Below, piece by piece: positions 23,352 through 32,753 of a stretch of DNA of 64,000 bases. Each line of letters begins with the position of its first letter. The first letter of the stretch is position 1. Both the position numbers and the translations under genes were made by a program. The notes under the pieces are model-generated. The model did not search any database. It saw only the letters and a list, made by a program, of their open reading frames with translations, and was not told where the DNA came from. Source of the stretch: G963674835 sp963674835. Lineage in GTDB: Bacteria > Planctomycetota > Planctomycetia > Pirellulales > Thermoguttaceae. The stretch covers positions 1,280,631 through 1,344,630 of the forward strand of contig CAXXKC010000001.1 in the NCBI GenBank assembly GCA_963674835.2. The letters run 5' to 3'.

Positions 23352-24014
23352 ATGCCCCGATTGAGCACGCCCCGCAAGCAACTGCTTGACGTCTTGATGC
23401 GCGAGACGATCTACGAAGCCGCTGTGTCGGTACTCAGCGAATATGGCGTCGAGCGCGTGACCATGGATCGAGTGGCCGCCGCCGCCGACATGGGAAAGGG
23501 CAGCCTCTACCGCTACTTTCAGAGCAAGGAAGAACTGCTGCAGTTCGTCTACGAGAAGACCGTGCTGCCGATTCTCGAATCCCTGCAACAGATCGTCGAC
23601 GCCGACTTGCCGGCACCCAGGACGCTCGAGTTGTACCTGCACGCCGTGGTCGAACATTCTGCCCGGCACGTGCGGATCTTCACCCTGCTCGTCAAGAACG
23701 ACGCCGTGCAGATCCTCCTCCAATCGTCGCAACGCAGTGCGCGGACCACGGCCATCTCGCAGCTCGCGGTCGTCTTTCGCCGCGGAATCCAGCAGGGCGT
23801 GTTCCGGCCCCTGGATCCGACCAGGCTCGCTGCACTCTTCTTGGGCTCATGCACCGCCTTGCTCAACGATTATCTGGATCGCGGCTCGGAAGGCGATTCC
23901 GATGCGTTTATCGAACTGATTATCGACACATGTCTTCACGGGATCTCTGTCGCACCGACTGCACCGGCAAAGCCGGCAGCGCAAGCACACAGCCGAATCT
24001 CCCAACCGGAATAG
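23352..24014 (+). CDS. TetR/AcrR family transcriptional regulator
   Basis: This 220-residue repressor has an N-terminal helix-turn-helix at about residues 15-60: ETIYEAAVSVLSEYGVERVTM, then VAAAADMGKGSLYRYFQSKEEL. The C-terminal ligand and dimerisation part is variable, as usual. The ATG at 23352 was chosen over an upstream ATG-type start at 23223, because it follows the TTGACG/TATAAG promoter and begins at the normal family N-terminus. The RND adaptor gene starts 5 bases after its stop, so it probably controls its own efflux operon and perhaps the divergent NmrA-like gene. Confidence 0.9.
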   Translation: MPRLSTPRKQLLDVLMRETIYEAAVSVLSEYGVERVTMDRVAAAADMGKGSLYRYFQSKEELLQFVYEKTVLPILESLQQIVDADLPAPRTLELYLHAVVEHSARHVRIFTLLVKNDAVQILLQSSQRSARTTAISQLAVVFRRGIQQGVFRPLDPTRLAALFLGSCTALLNDYLDRGSEGDSDAFIELIIDTCLHGISVAPTAPAKPAAQAHSRISQPE

Positions 24015-24019
24015 AGCAA

Positions 24020-25264
24020 ATGGGCACGGAAAAGAAGCCACTTCGATATCTACCAACGAACATGCTCCTCGCGGCACTCGCGGTTCTCTTGGCTGGCTGT
24101 CCCAAGCAAGCGCAGCAACCGCAGCAGCAGCAACAGCAGCCTCCTTCGGTCACCGTCAGCCGGCCGATCACCCGCGAGGTGACCGACTACTACGAGTTTC
24201 CCGGCGAGACGTGGGCCGTCGGCGAGGTCGAGGTTCGCGCACGCGTGTCCGGGTACATCGTTCGCGTGAATTTCCACGATGGTCAGGAAGTGAAGGCCGG
24301 CGACCTCCTCTTCGAGATCGACCCGCGGCCCTATAAGGCAACGCTCGATCGCGCCAATGCCGAGCTCATGCGTGCCAAGGCCCTTCTGGCCAAGTTCCAG
24401 GCCAAGCTCAAACGTGAGGAACGGCTCCGCCCCACCGGTGCGATCAGCGAGGAAGACTACGAGGACGACGTGGCCCAGGTCGGCGTCGCCGAGGCCTCGG
24501 TTCAAGCCTCGGAAGCCGCCGTGCGCGATGCCGAGCTCAACCTCGAATTCACGCGCGTCGTCTCGCCCATCACCGGTCAGGTCAGCCGCGCCCGCGTTAC
24601 CGAAGGCAACCTGGTCCAGCCGGGTGCCGGCGAGGCCATGGTGCTCACCACCGTGGTCACCATCAACCCTATCTACGTCTATTTCAACGTCGAACAGCCG
24701 CTCTATACCCAGTACAAGGAGTTCGTGCGGCGGCCAGGCGAGCCCATCGCGCCGGACCGCATCAAGTCGCTCAACATTCCCGTCGAAATCGGGCTGGCCA
24801 GCGAAAAAGGCTTCCCCCATCGCGGCGTGCTCGACTTCGTCGACAACGAGGTCAACACCAGCACCGGAACCATTCGGGTTCGCGGCATATTCGACAACAG
24901 CAAACGCCAGTTGACTCCCGGCCTGTACGTGAATGTGCGGCTGCCGTTCGGCAAACCTCACCCGGCCCTCATGATCGCCGACCAGGCGGTCGGAACCAAC
25001 CAGCGGCAAAAATTCCTCATGGTGGTGAACAAGAAAAACGTGGCCGAGTATCGCCCCGTCGAGCTCGGACCCCTGCGCGACGGTTTCCGCGTCATCGAAT
25101 CGGGAATTACCGCCGACGACAGGGTCATCGTCAACGGCCTGATGCGGGCGCGACCTGGAACCGTGGTTGCGCCGCATTTCGCCAACGAGGGCAAAGGCAA
25201 GCCGCCGTCGTTGGCCGATTCGGCGAACCCCGCACAAGGTCACTCGGCGCCGGCCAAGAATTAA
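24020..25264 (+). CDS. RND efflux periplasmic adaptor (membrane fusion lipoprotein)
   Basis: This 414-residue adaptor links an inner-membrane RND pump to an outer-membrane channel. The N-terminus is a lipoprotein signal with lipobox LLAGC (Cys near residue 27). A Gln-rich linker (QQPQQQQQQ) follows. VRARVSGYIVRVNFHDGQEVKAGDLL marks the first half of the lipoyl-like domain, and SPITGQVSRARVTEGNLV the second, with a coiled-coil hairpin between (about residues 110-190). The start was moved to ATG 24020, where the lipoprotein signal begins. It is in an operon with tetR (5-base gap) and the pump at 25427. No outer-membrane TolC-like gene is adjacent. Confidence 0.92.
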   Translation: MGTEKKPLRYLPTNMLLAALAVLLAGCPKQAQQPQQQQQQPPSVTVSRPITREVTDYYEFPGETWAVGEVEVRARVSGYIVRVNFHDGQEVKAGDLLFEIDPRPYKATLDRANAELMRAKALLAKFQAKLKREERLRPTGAISEEDYEDDVAQVGVAEASVQASEAAVRDAELNLEFTRVVSPITGQVSRARVTEGNLVQPGAGEAMVLTTVVTINPIYVYFNVEQPLYTQYKEFVRRPGEPIAPDRIKSLNIPVEIGLASEKGFPHRGVLDFVDNEVNTSTGTIRVRGIFDNSKRQLTPGLYVNVRLPFGKPHPALMIADQAVGTNQRQKFLMVVNKKNVAEYRPVELGPLRDGFRVIESGITADDRVIVNGLMRARPGTVVAPHFANEGKGKPPSLADSANPAQGHSAPAKN

Positions 25265-25426
25265 CCGTAGCGTAACACAGCAGATTGAGCACCTGGGTTG
25301 AAGGATCGATCACGGCCCACGTCGGCGTCGTTGACTCCGCGTATTGCCCTCCGACGGTTCCTTAACTCTCCCGCCCCTTCCTGGATCCTTTGACTTCGGC
25401 TGTTCCGAGTTAGGAGAGCGTCGGCG

Positions 25427-28400
25427 ATGTTCTCGCGTTTCTTCATCGATCGCCCGATCCTGGCGTCCGTCCCATCGATCATCATCACGCTGGTCGGGTT
25501 GGTGGCCGTCTTTTCGCTTCCGGTTGCTCAGTACCCGGAGATCACCCCGCCGACCGTCCAGGTCACCTGCTCCTATCCCGGTGCCAACGCGCGCGTGCTG
25601 GCCGACACGGTCGCGCAGCCGATCGAAGAAAAGGTCAACGGCGTCGAGAACATGCTCTACATGTCCTCGCAGTGCGCCAACGACGGCTCCTACAACCTCA
25701 CGGTCACCTTCCGCGTCGGCACCGACCTCGACATGGCCCAGGTGCTCGTCCAAAACCGGGTCGCTCTGGCCACGCCCGGCCTGCCCGACATCGTCAAACA
25801 GATCGGCGTAACCGTCAAGAAGCGATCCCCCGACTTCATCCTCGTGGTCAACCTCTTCTCGCCCGGTGGGCGATACGATCAACTCTACCTCAGCAACTAC
25901 GCCATGATCCAGCTCCGCGACGAGCTGGCCAGAATCGAGGGCGTGGGCGAGGTCATGATCCTCGGACAACGCGATTACAGCATGCGCGTCTGGCTCGATC
26001 CCGGCCAACTCGCTTCGCGCGACGTCACCACCGGCGACGTCGTCCGCGCACTGCGCGAGCAGAACGTTCAGGTCGCGGCCGGCCAGGTCGGTCAGCAGCC
26101 GGCCGCCCCGGGCATCGCCTTCCAGTACACGATGACCACCTTGGGACGCCTTACCGATCCGGAACAGTTTTCCGACATCGTCGTGAAGACCGGCGACGAA
26201 GGCCAGATCGTGCGCCTGCGCGATATCGGTCGCGTCGAATTGGGCGCCCGAAGCGAAGACGTCAGCGTCTCGCTCGACGGCATGCCTTCCTCCGGCGTTG
26301 GCATTTTCCAGTTGCCCGGCTCGAACGTTTTGGACACGGCCGACCACGTCAAGGAGAAGATGGTGGAACTGGCCAAGCGGTTCCCCGAAGGGCTCGACTA
26401 CCGCATCTGCTACGACACGACGCCGTACGTCCGCGAATCGATCCACGAGGTCTTCAACACGCTCCGCGACGCCGTCATTCTCGTCGCCATCGTCGTGCTC
26501 GTCTTCCTCCAGAACTGGCGTTCCGCGCTCATCCCGCTGATTGCCGTGCCGGTGGCCATCATCGGCACCTTCGCGGCGATGGCGATCATGGGTTTCAGCC
26601 TCAACACCCTCTCGCTGTTCGGCTTGGTCTTGGCGATCGGCATCGTCGTTGACGACGCGATCGTGGTGGTCGAAGCGACCGAACATCATATCGAACAGGG
26701 GCTATCTCCGCGCGCAGCGGCCCACAAGGCCATGGAGCAGGTCTCTGCGCCCGTGATTGCCATCGGTCTGGTGCTGGCCTCCGTGTTCCTCCCTTGCGTC
26801 TTCATCACGGGTATTCCCGGCCAGTTTTTCCGCCAGTTTGCTCTGACCATCTCCGTTTCGACGCTCCTTTCCACGATGAACTCCCTGACGCTCAGCCCGG
26901 CGCTGTGCGCCATCCTGTTGAAGCCGCGGCACCAGCAGCGCGATCCGCTGGCGTGGATTCTCAACCTCCTCCTGGGGTGGTTCTTCAAGCTGTTCAATAT
27001 GGTCTTCAAGGTCTCCATCGACGGATATGCGTGGTTCGTGGGCAGGCTCCTCCGCGTCAGCCTGCTCGTGTTGGTGCTCTACGCCGGGTTGATGTACCTG
27101 ACCGTGTGGAGCTTCGGCAAGGTCCCCTCGGGCTTCATTCCCAATCAGGACCAGGGTTTTCTCTTCGGCATGGTCCAGCTCCCCGATTCCACCTCGTTGG
27201 ATCGCACCACCGACGTGTTGAACCGCGCTCGCGAACTCGCCATGGAAACCGACGGCGTCGCCCACGTCATCACGGTCGCCGGCCTCTCCTTCATGTTGCA
27301 GGCCAACGGCTCGCACCTCGGATCGATGTTCGTCGTTCTTGATCCGTTCGAGGAACGCGAGAAGCCCGAGCTGCGGGCCGACGCAATCACGCAAGTCCTG
27401 CAGAGAAAGTTCGCCCAGATCGAAGATGGTCTGGTTCTCGTCTTCGGGGCGCCACCGGTGCGCGGATTGAGCAGCACGGGCGGCTTCAAACTCATGGTCG
27501 AGGACCGCGGGAATGCCGGCCTCGAGGCGCTGCAGGAAGCCACCGACAAATTGGCCGCCGCAGGAAACCAGACCCCGGGGCTCAGAAACCTCTTGAGCAT
27601 CTTCCGCGCAAACACGCCACAACTGTACGTCGACATCGACCGTACCAAGTGCAAGACGATGGGCGTCACCCTCAGCGATGTCTTCGACGCGCTCCAGGTG
27701 AACATGGGCGGGCTCTACGTAAACGATTTCAACGAGTTCGGACGTACGTGGCAAGTGAACGTCCAGGCCGATACGCCCTACCGCATGCAGCCGGAAGACG
27801 TGCGCCGTCTGCAGGTGCGCAATTCGCGCGGTGAAATGGTCCCCCTCAGCACCCTGCTAAAGGTTGTCGACTCGTCCGGCCCGTTCATCATTACCCGGTA
27901 CAACACCTATCCGGCCGCCGCAGTCAATGGGGCCTCCCTGCCGACCATGAGTTCGGGCCAGGTCATCGGCGCCGTCGAAAAGCTCGCCGAACAGCTTCCC
28001 TCATCGATGGCCTACGAATGGACGGAAGTCACCTACATGCAGATCCTCGCCGGCAACACGACGCCCTTCGTCTTCACCGGGGCCGTCGTTCTCGTCTTCC
28101 TCGTGCTGGCCGGACAGTATGAAAGCTGGTCGCTCCCGCTCGGAGTGATTCTCGTAGTGCCGATGTGCATCCTATGCTCGGTGGCCGGCGTGGCCCTGGT
28201 AGGCATGGACATCAACATCTTCACCCAGATCGGTTTCGTCGTGTTGGTAGGACTGGCCAGTAAGAACGCCATCCTGATCGTCGAGTTCGCCAAATCGCAG
28301 CACGAAACCGGCGTGCCGCGCCGCGAGGCCACCATTGCCGCCTGCCGGCTGCGACTCCGCCCCATCCTCATGACCTCGTTCGCCTTCATCTTCGGCGTGC

Positions 28401-28621
28401 TGCCGTTGGTTCTCTCCAGCGGGGCCGGCTCCGAGATGCGTCGAACCCTGGGCACCGCCGTCTTCAGCGGCATGATCGGCGTAACCTTCTTCGGCATCTT
28501 CCTGACGCCCGTCTTCTACTACGTCATCCAGTGGTTCACCGACCACCGCAACCACCGCCGCGCCACCGCCACCGTAACCACGGCCACCACCCCGCCCGCA
28601 ACACCGCCCGAAAACGCCTGA
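25427..28621 (+). CDS. RND multidrug efflux pump (AcrB/HAE1 family)
   Basis: This 1064-residue inner-membrane proton antiporter has the full HAE1 length with internal duplication. The N-terminus FFIDRPILASV is typical. TM4 carries the proton-relay pair as VVDDAIVVVEA (two adjacent Asp). YPEITPPTVQVTCSYPGA is in the first porter domain, and GLASKNAILIVEFA marks TM10 with the conserved Lys. Porter and docking subdomains occur in both halves. It is separated from the adaptor by about 160 bases with no evident terminator. The C-terminus ends in a Thr/Ala/Pro tail. Substrates are probably hydrophobic toxicants. Confidence 0.95.
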   Translation: MFSRFFIDRPILASVPSIIITLVGLVAVFSLPVAQYPEITPPTVQVTCSYPGANARVLADTVAQPIEEKVNGVENMLYMSSQCANDGSYNLTVTFRVGTDLDMAQVLVQNRVALATPGLPDIVKQIGVTVKKRSPDFILVVNLFSPGGRYDQLYLSNYAMIQLRDELARIEGVGEVMILGQRDYSMRVWLDPGQLASRDVTTGDVVRALREQNVQVAAGQVGQQPAAPGIAFQYTMTTLGRLTDPEQFSDIVVKTGDEGQIVRLRDIGRVELGARSEDVSVSLDGMPSSGVGIFQLPGSNVLDTADHVKEKMVELAKRFPEGLDYRICYDTTPYVRESIHEVFNTLRDAVILVAIVVLVFLQNWRSALIPLIAVPVAIIGTFAAMAIMGFSLNTLSLFGLVLAIGIVVDDAIVVVEATEHHIEQGLSPRAAAHKAMEQVSAPVIAIGLVLASVFLPCVFITGIPGQFFRQFALTISVSTLLSTMNSLTLSPALCAILLKPRHQQRDPLAWILNLLLGWFFKLFNMVFKVSIDGYAWFVGRLLRVSLLVLVLYAGLMYLTVWSFGKVPSGFIPNQDQGFLFGMVQLPDSTSLDRTTDVLNRARELAMETDGVAHVITVAGLSFMLQANGSHLGSMFVVLDPFEEREKPELRADAITQVLQRKFAQIEDGLVLVFGAPPVRGLSSTGGFKLMVEDRGNAGLEALQEATDKLAAAGNQTPGLRNLLSIFRANTPQLYVDIDRTKCKTMGVTLSDVFDALQVNMGGLYVNDFNEFGRTWQVNVQADTPYRMQPEDVRRLQVRNSRGEMVPLSTLLKVVDSSGPFIITRYNTYPAAAVNGASLPTMSSGQVIGAVEKLAEQLPSSMAYEWTEVTYMQILAGNTTPFVFTGAVVLVFLVLAGQYESWSLPLGVILVVPMCILCSVAGVALVGMDINIFTQIGFVVLVGLASKNAILIVEFAKSQHETGVPRREATIAACRLRLRPILMTSFAFIFGVLPLVLSSGAGSEMRRTLGTAVFSGMIGVTFFGIFLTPVFYYVIQWFTDHRNHRRATATVTTATTPPATPPENA

Positions 28622-28706
28622 CGCCCGGCGACGCTCCCTCGGTGCAGCGAAATCGGACACGAACGCCAGTCCCGCCGCCGCCCTGCCGACCCGCTTCTCC
28701 AACGCG

Positions 28707-29834
28707 TCACCGAGCAGGCACGTCGATCCACTCGCCCCAGCTCAGCACTTGCGTCCGCTCAGTACCGGCGACGTCTCGTGCCCAACACCACGACAGCTCG
28801 AACGACAGGCAATTGCCCTTGCGCTGATCCTTTCGGCGGTGGCCAAATTCCCAACAGTGTCCCGGCAGCCAAAGCGGCTTGAACAGCGCGTCCCATTCCG
28901 CAGGCACGTGAACGCCCCGCCAGAAGATGACGCTCCCCGTAACGACGTCGATTCGCTGCCCCCGGTTCTTCAACAGACTCAGCCAGCCGAGCAACTGCAA
29001 ACCGCAGTTGATGTCCCCTTTCGTCATCACGGCCAGCCCGCCCGGCGTCGTCACGACATAGGCATTGCACGGCATGCCGCTGGTGTGCATGTAGTTGTTC
29101 CACTGGAAATCCCGCAGGACGTCGACCTTCAGCGGTCCGACCTGTATCGGCTCCTTGACCGTCTGATCCAGCACCGTCAGCTTCGCGGCCCACGGAAACG
29201 ACTTCCAGTTCTCCTTGTTGCTCTCCGTCACGACGACCGTCTTGCCCTTGGCCAGCAAGGCCTGCGTCAACTCCAGATCGATGTGATCGTCATGCTCGTG
29301 CGTGTGAAACGAGTAATCGACCAGCGCCGCCACCCGCGCCACCTGGGCTTCCGTCAAGTAGAAACTCGGCCTCGACCCTGCCGATCGCTCGGATTTCGCT
29401 GCTCCGGCCGTCATCACTTTCTTCTCGCCCTCCGGCGCCGCGTCCGATGCACCAGCCATCGCACGCGTGTGAATACCCTGATCCAGATCGAAGGCAAAAA
29501 CCGTTTCCGGCGTCTGCACGATGACCGAGCTGGAATAGAGCTGGAAGATCCGCAGCCCGGACTTCACTCGCTCCTTCTCCAAGGTATCCAGCGCACGGTC
29601 CACAGCCGCCTGGTAGTAGGCAATCACCGGTTCCAGCCGTTCCGAGCTCGGCCGCGCGATCCACGCATCCAGGGCTCGCAAGGCTTCCCGCCGCGCCTCG
29701 GTCATCGGCACCACCGGCCGCGCCTTGTCCAATGCCGCCGCGATCGCGTCACCTTCCGCATCAGCCGAAGCCACCCGCGCGCCAACCAGCACCACCATCA
29801 CGCACACGACCCGTGCCAACCACCATCGCACCAT
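28707..29834 (-). CDS. exported metallo-beta-lactamase-fold hydrolase
   Basis: This 375-residue protein starts with a signal peptide (MVRWWLARV to ASADA, about residues 1-27). A helical region (about 30-120) precedes the hydrolase fold. The metal motif is SFHTHEHDDHIDLEL, a form of HxHxDH. Later residues such as LPGHCWEFGHR near the C-terminus may supply further ligands. Two longer starts exist, but ATG 29834 has a G-rich ribosome site and exposes the signal peptide. It is convergent with the RND pump gene and stands alone. A second, shorter exported MBL-fold protein is at 37970. Substrate unknown. Confidence 0.75.
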   Translation of the reverse strand: MVRWWLARVVCVMVVLVGARVASADAEGDAIAAALDKARPVVPMTEARREALRALDAWIARPSSERLEPVIAYYQAAVDRALDTLEKERVKSGLRIFQLYSSSVIVQTPETVFAFDLDQGIHTRAMAGASDAAPEGEKKVMTAGAAKSERSAGSRPSFYLTEAQVARVAALVDYSFHTHEHDDHIDLELTQALLAKGKTVVVTESNKENWKSFPWAAKLTVLDQTVKEPIQVGPLKVDVLRDFQWNNYMHTSGMPCNAYVVTTPGGLAVMTKGDINCGLQLLGWLSLLKNRGQRIDVVTGSVIFWRGVHVPAEWDALFKPLWLPGHCWEFGHRRKDQRKGNCLSFELSWCWARDVAGTERTQVLSWGEWIDVPAR

Positions 29835-30049
29835 CGAACACCCCCCGCATCCAGAAGCTCGTTCAGTCCTCACATCCAATACCTGTAGCATATCCCCCCA
29901 CACACACCCAGCCAAGCTCCGCCCCACAAGAACCGACGCATCGACCACAAAGAACCGATCACCGCCACGAACAACGGACCAGAGCTACTCAGTAGAAGAC
30001 CTCAAAACACGGACGAATCCCAAGACACAACAGGCCCCGCAGTCTTCCA
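29835..30049. other. G-poor intergenic spacer
   Basis: About 215 bases. The plus strand is dominated by A and C, with few G, especially in 29885..29990. No gene, hairpin or promoter was recognised. Confidence 0.35.
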
Positions 30050-30658
30050 TCAGGACATGCCCGGAACCTCGGACTTCATGCATTCTTCCAGAGCCCGAAG
30101 TTCTGTGACTTTCGCCTGTATGAATTGCACTAAGGCTTCTGACACAATCCGTCCTTCTGCAAGCGCCTGGAAACTTGGAATAGCTTCAACCCGCGTGCAT
30201 CCGGATATGCTCTCGATAAGCGTTCTGCGCATCCTATCGAATCCAGGCACTGTCTCTCCGGCATTCCAGACTTCGCGGAAGTCTTCCACATAACTCTCGC
30301 ATCGCCACGACTGTGCAGCGGCCCGCAGACGGAGAAGCCTGATGAGTAGCTGTTCCCTCAACTCCGTTGTCTTGCCCAACATCAGTGTGCAGAATTGGAT
30401 CGCGTGATCTGCGCGACCAGCCAGAATCAACTCGTTCACCTGGGCGATTCGATATTCCATCTCCTCTGGATAGCGAGCAACAAGAGATCGCAGAAAGGCG
30501 AGGCGATCTTCACCCTCGGCAACTTCCAAGTTAATGATGGCCCTGGAAGAGGCGACTCCCGACTCCAACACTGCGCGGTAGGCCAGCTTGGCCTCTGAAA
30601 AGCGGTTCTGCTCAAGCAATGCATCCGCTTCCGACAGTAACTCATCCGCATCGGTCAT
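30050..30658 (-). CDS. hypothetical TPR-like helical protein
   Basis: I do not recognise a specific family for this 202-residue protein. The N-terminal part (ADELLSEADALLEQNRFSEAKLAYRAVLESG) looks like one tetratricopeptide repeat. Another helical pair follows (MEYRIAQVNELILAGRADHAIQF), so a small TPR scaffold is likely. No signal peptide is visible, suggesting a cytoplasmic location. The start was set at ATG 30658; an upstream in-frame start at 30703 is possible. Its lower GC and less biased codons differ from the neighbouring hydrolase genes, suggesting different ancestry. Confidence 0.6.
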   Translation of the reverse strand: MTDADELLSEADALLEQNRFSEAKLAYRAVLESGVASSRAIINLEVAEGEDRLAFLRSLVARYPEEMEYRIAQVNELILAGRADHAIQFCTLMLGKTTELREQLLIRLLRLRAAAQSWRCESYVEDFREVWNAGETVPGFDRMRRTLIESISGCTRVEAIPSFQALAEGRIVSEALVQFIQAKVTELRALEECMKSEVPGMS

Positions 30659-31251
30659 GGTCCTGCAATTCCTGCGATACTCTCTTGCGAATCGGAACCG
30701 CAACGCAGCCAGATTCTTTGGACTGGCCTCGGTGTCAAATCACCGCCAGTCGCCAAGAAGCAGCCTCTCTTCGGAGGTTGCTTGCTGCACGGTTCGACCG
30801 TGTGGCAAAGCGAGGTCCAGCGGTTCTTCACATATCACAGCCGGCCTCATTTCGGCATTCTTCAGAACAGACGCAACCTAGGCGCGCACTCCACATCCAC
30901 CTTCAACTACCCCGTCCCCCTCCCGGCACGTCCTTTCCTTTCCCTCCTTTCCCCTTTCCCAGTTTTCCCTTCCCATTATCTCCCCACTCCACCAAACGTC
31001 AATCAACCACCCTTGCCCAACCAAGAGACTTCCCCCGCGACGAAACCGCAGCGATACCCATAACCGCCGCCCTTTCGCAGACCGCCACGGACCGTTCCTA
31101 GGGACTGACGGAAGGAGGTCCTGCTGCTATGATGATTGGGCACTACGGCCGATGAGCAGCCCAACGGGCGACTGCCACTCGAAACCTCTGCAACCAACGA
31201 CATATCACGGTCTTCCGAATCAGTTAAGCAGTACCCTGGAGCCGCCGACCC
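30659..31251. other. long divergent spacer with polypyrimidine tract
   Basis: This spacer of about 590 bases holds a C/T-rich tract at about 30893..31000, with runs of CCTTTCC-type units. A candidate promoter for the Nramp-like gene lies at 31105..31133. No gene was recognised. Confidence 0.45.
31105..31133 (+). promoter_or_regulatory. candidate promoter for Nramp-like gene
   Basis: CTGACG (31105..31110), a 17-base spacer and TATGAT (31128..31133) fit a sigma-70-type promoter. The leader to ATG 31252 would be about 110 bases. Confidence 0.4.
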
Positions 31252-32577
31252 ATGGCCAGCCCTGACCAATCGCCTCCCACCAACTCGACGCTCGATCCAA
31301 CAGCGGCTCCGTCGCTCATTTCGCGCGCCTGGCGGTTGATTCTCACCGTAGGCCCCGGCATCTTCTGCATCGGCTACACGGTCGGCACGGGCAGCGTCAC
31401 CACCATGTGCAAAGCCGGCTCGATGGTTGGGCTCGACCTGCTCTGGTTGGCGGCACTCTCCTGCCTGTTCATGGCTTTCCTCATGGAGGCGTTCGGGCGG
31501 TACGCCGTCGTCACCGGCCAGACGGCGGTCCACAGCTTCCGCACGCATCTTCCCGGCGGCCCGATCGTCGCGATCCTCGTGGTCTTCGGCATCGTGCTCG
31601 CCCAGTACGGAGCCATCATGGGAATCCTCGGCCTGTGTTCATCGATGATCACCGACGTGCTCCAGCAATGTGTGCCCGGCCTCATGTTGCCGGTCTATTG
31701 GACCCGCCTGCTTGTGGCGGTGCTGATTGTCGCGGCACTCTACGGTCTCCTCCTCGTGGGAACCTACGCCTTCTTCGAAAAGGTGCTGGTCGTCTTCGTG
31801 ACCCTGATGGGAATCACCTTCCTCGTCTCCATGTTCGTCGTTCTCCCGACTCCCGGCGATTTCATTGCTGGCTTGGTCCCTCGGATACCGCGGACAAAAG
31901 GCGCATTCGTATTGTTGCCCGCAATGGTCGGCACCACGATGGCCGCCGCCACCTTTGTGGTTCGACCTCTGCTCATGAAAGGCAAAGGCTGGAACGTAAC
32001 CAACCGCCGCGAGCAAACCCGCGACAGCATAACGGCCGCCGCGCTGATGTTCATAATCAGCGTCGCCATCATGGCCAGTGCCACGGGCGCCATGTTCGCT
32101 CATGGGCAGGTCGTCGAGCAGGTCATGGACATGGTCAAGGCACTCGAACCGGCCGCCGGACGGCTCGCCGTCGTCCTCTTCTTCGCCGGCGCGCTCAGTG
32201 CAGGCCTTTCCTCCCTCTTCCCCATCATGATGGTGGCCCCGCTGCTCATCGCCGACTACCGCGATGGCGAGATGGAAACCAACACTCCCCTGTTCCGCAT
32301 CCTCTGTGCCGTCGCCGGTCTCGTCGGGCTTACCGTTCCGCTGCTCGGCTTCAATCCCGTTCAGGCCCAGATCGTCAGCCAAATCGGCGGCGTCTTTGTC
32401 CTTCCTTTGAGCATCGGCGCAATGATTTGCCTGGTGAACCGCAAAGACCTCATGGGCCAATACCGCGCCGGCCTCGTACTCAACCTCGGCCTTGCCGCCG
32501 CGCTCGCCTTCTCCCTGCTCATCACCTACACCGGCTGCATCGCCATCGCCGACCAGGTCCGCCAGTTCTTCTCCTGA
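31252..32577 (+). CDS. atypical Nramp-family transporter
   Basis: This 441-residue membrane protein has about 11 hydrophobic segments and the LeuT-like order of the Nramp family. TM1 reads GPGIFCIGYTVGTGSVTT, where canonical Nramp metal transporters have DPGN. TM6 reads MVGTTMAAATFVVRPLL, where they have an MPH motif. Both metal-ligand motifs are therefore absent, as in Nramp-related proteins with other substrates. FGRYAVVTGQT after TM2 supports the family. It should sit in the inner membrane. It runs convergent to the pentapeptide array, whose last gene ends 42 bases downstream. The transported ion is unknown. Confidence 0.75.
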   Translation: MASPDQSPPTNSTLDPTAAPSLISRAWRLILTVGPGIFCIGYTVGTGSVTTMCKAGSMVGLDLLWLAALSCLFMAFLMEAFGRYAVVTGQTAVHSFRTHLPGGPIVAILVVFGIVLAQYGAIMGILGLCSSMITDVLQQCVPGLMLPVYWTRLLVAVLIVAALYGLLLVGTYAFFEKVLVVFVTLMGITFLVSMFVVLPTPGDFIAGLVPRIPRTKGAFVLLPAMVGTTMAAATFVVRPLLMKGKGWNVTNRREQTRDSITAAALMFIISVAIMASATGAMFAHGQVVEQVMDMVKALEPAAGRLAVVLFFAGALSAGLSSLFPIMMVAPLLIADYRDGEMETNTPLFRILCAVAGLVGLTVPLLGFNPVQAQIVSQIGGVFVLPLSIGAMICLVNRKDLMGQYRAGLVLNLGLAAALAFSLLITYTGCIAIADQVRQFFS

Positions 32578-32619
32578 CATTTCCCCCAATCGTCACGACG
32601 TGTCGTGCCGTAGGCCGCG
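32578..32619 (-). pseudogene. trace of 'X' gene 5' end after pentapeptide gene A
   Basis: Immediately after the stop of pentapeptide gene A (minus strand), the sequence encodes RPTARH, as at the start of gene X (33834..34982). The initiating ATG is changed to ACG and homology is lost within about 10 codons. It marks the boundary of the tandem duplication next to the Nramp-like gene. Confidence 0.45.
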
Positions 32620-32753
32620 TCACTGGGCGTCTTGCGTTTTCTCCTTTGTCGCCGCACGTTCGGCCTTCAACGCCGCCGCCAGGTTGTCCGGCAATCGGAT
32701 GCCCTCCATGTGGCCGTGCTTGTAGTTCCAGGTCGACTTGATCTGCTGGAGCG
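32601..32753. repeat. 3' tail repeat, copy A
   Basis: This 153-base segment covers the last ~44 codons and stop of pentapeptide gene A. It is nearly identical to 36254..36406; I count 8 mismatches and no gaps. A more diverged copy spans 34963..35110. Confidence 0.8.

Noticed and set aside
25310..26689. 459-codon minus-strand frame and similar ones at 26702..27754
   Set aside because: They are antisense to the RND pump. Asp/His/Arg-rich sequence without any domain.
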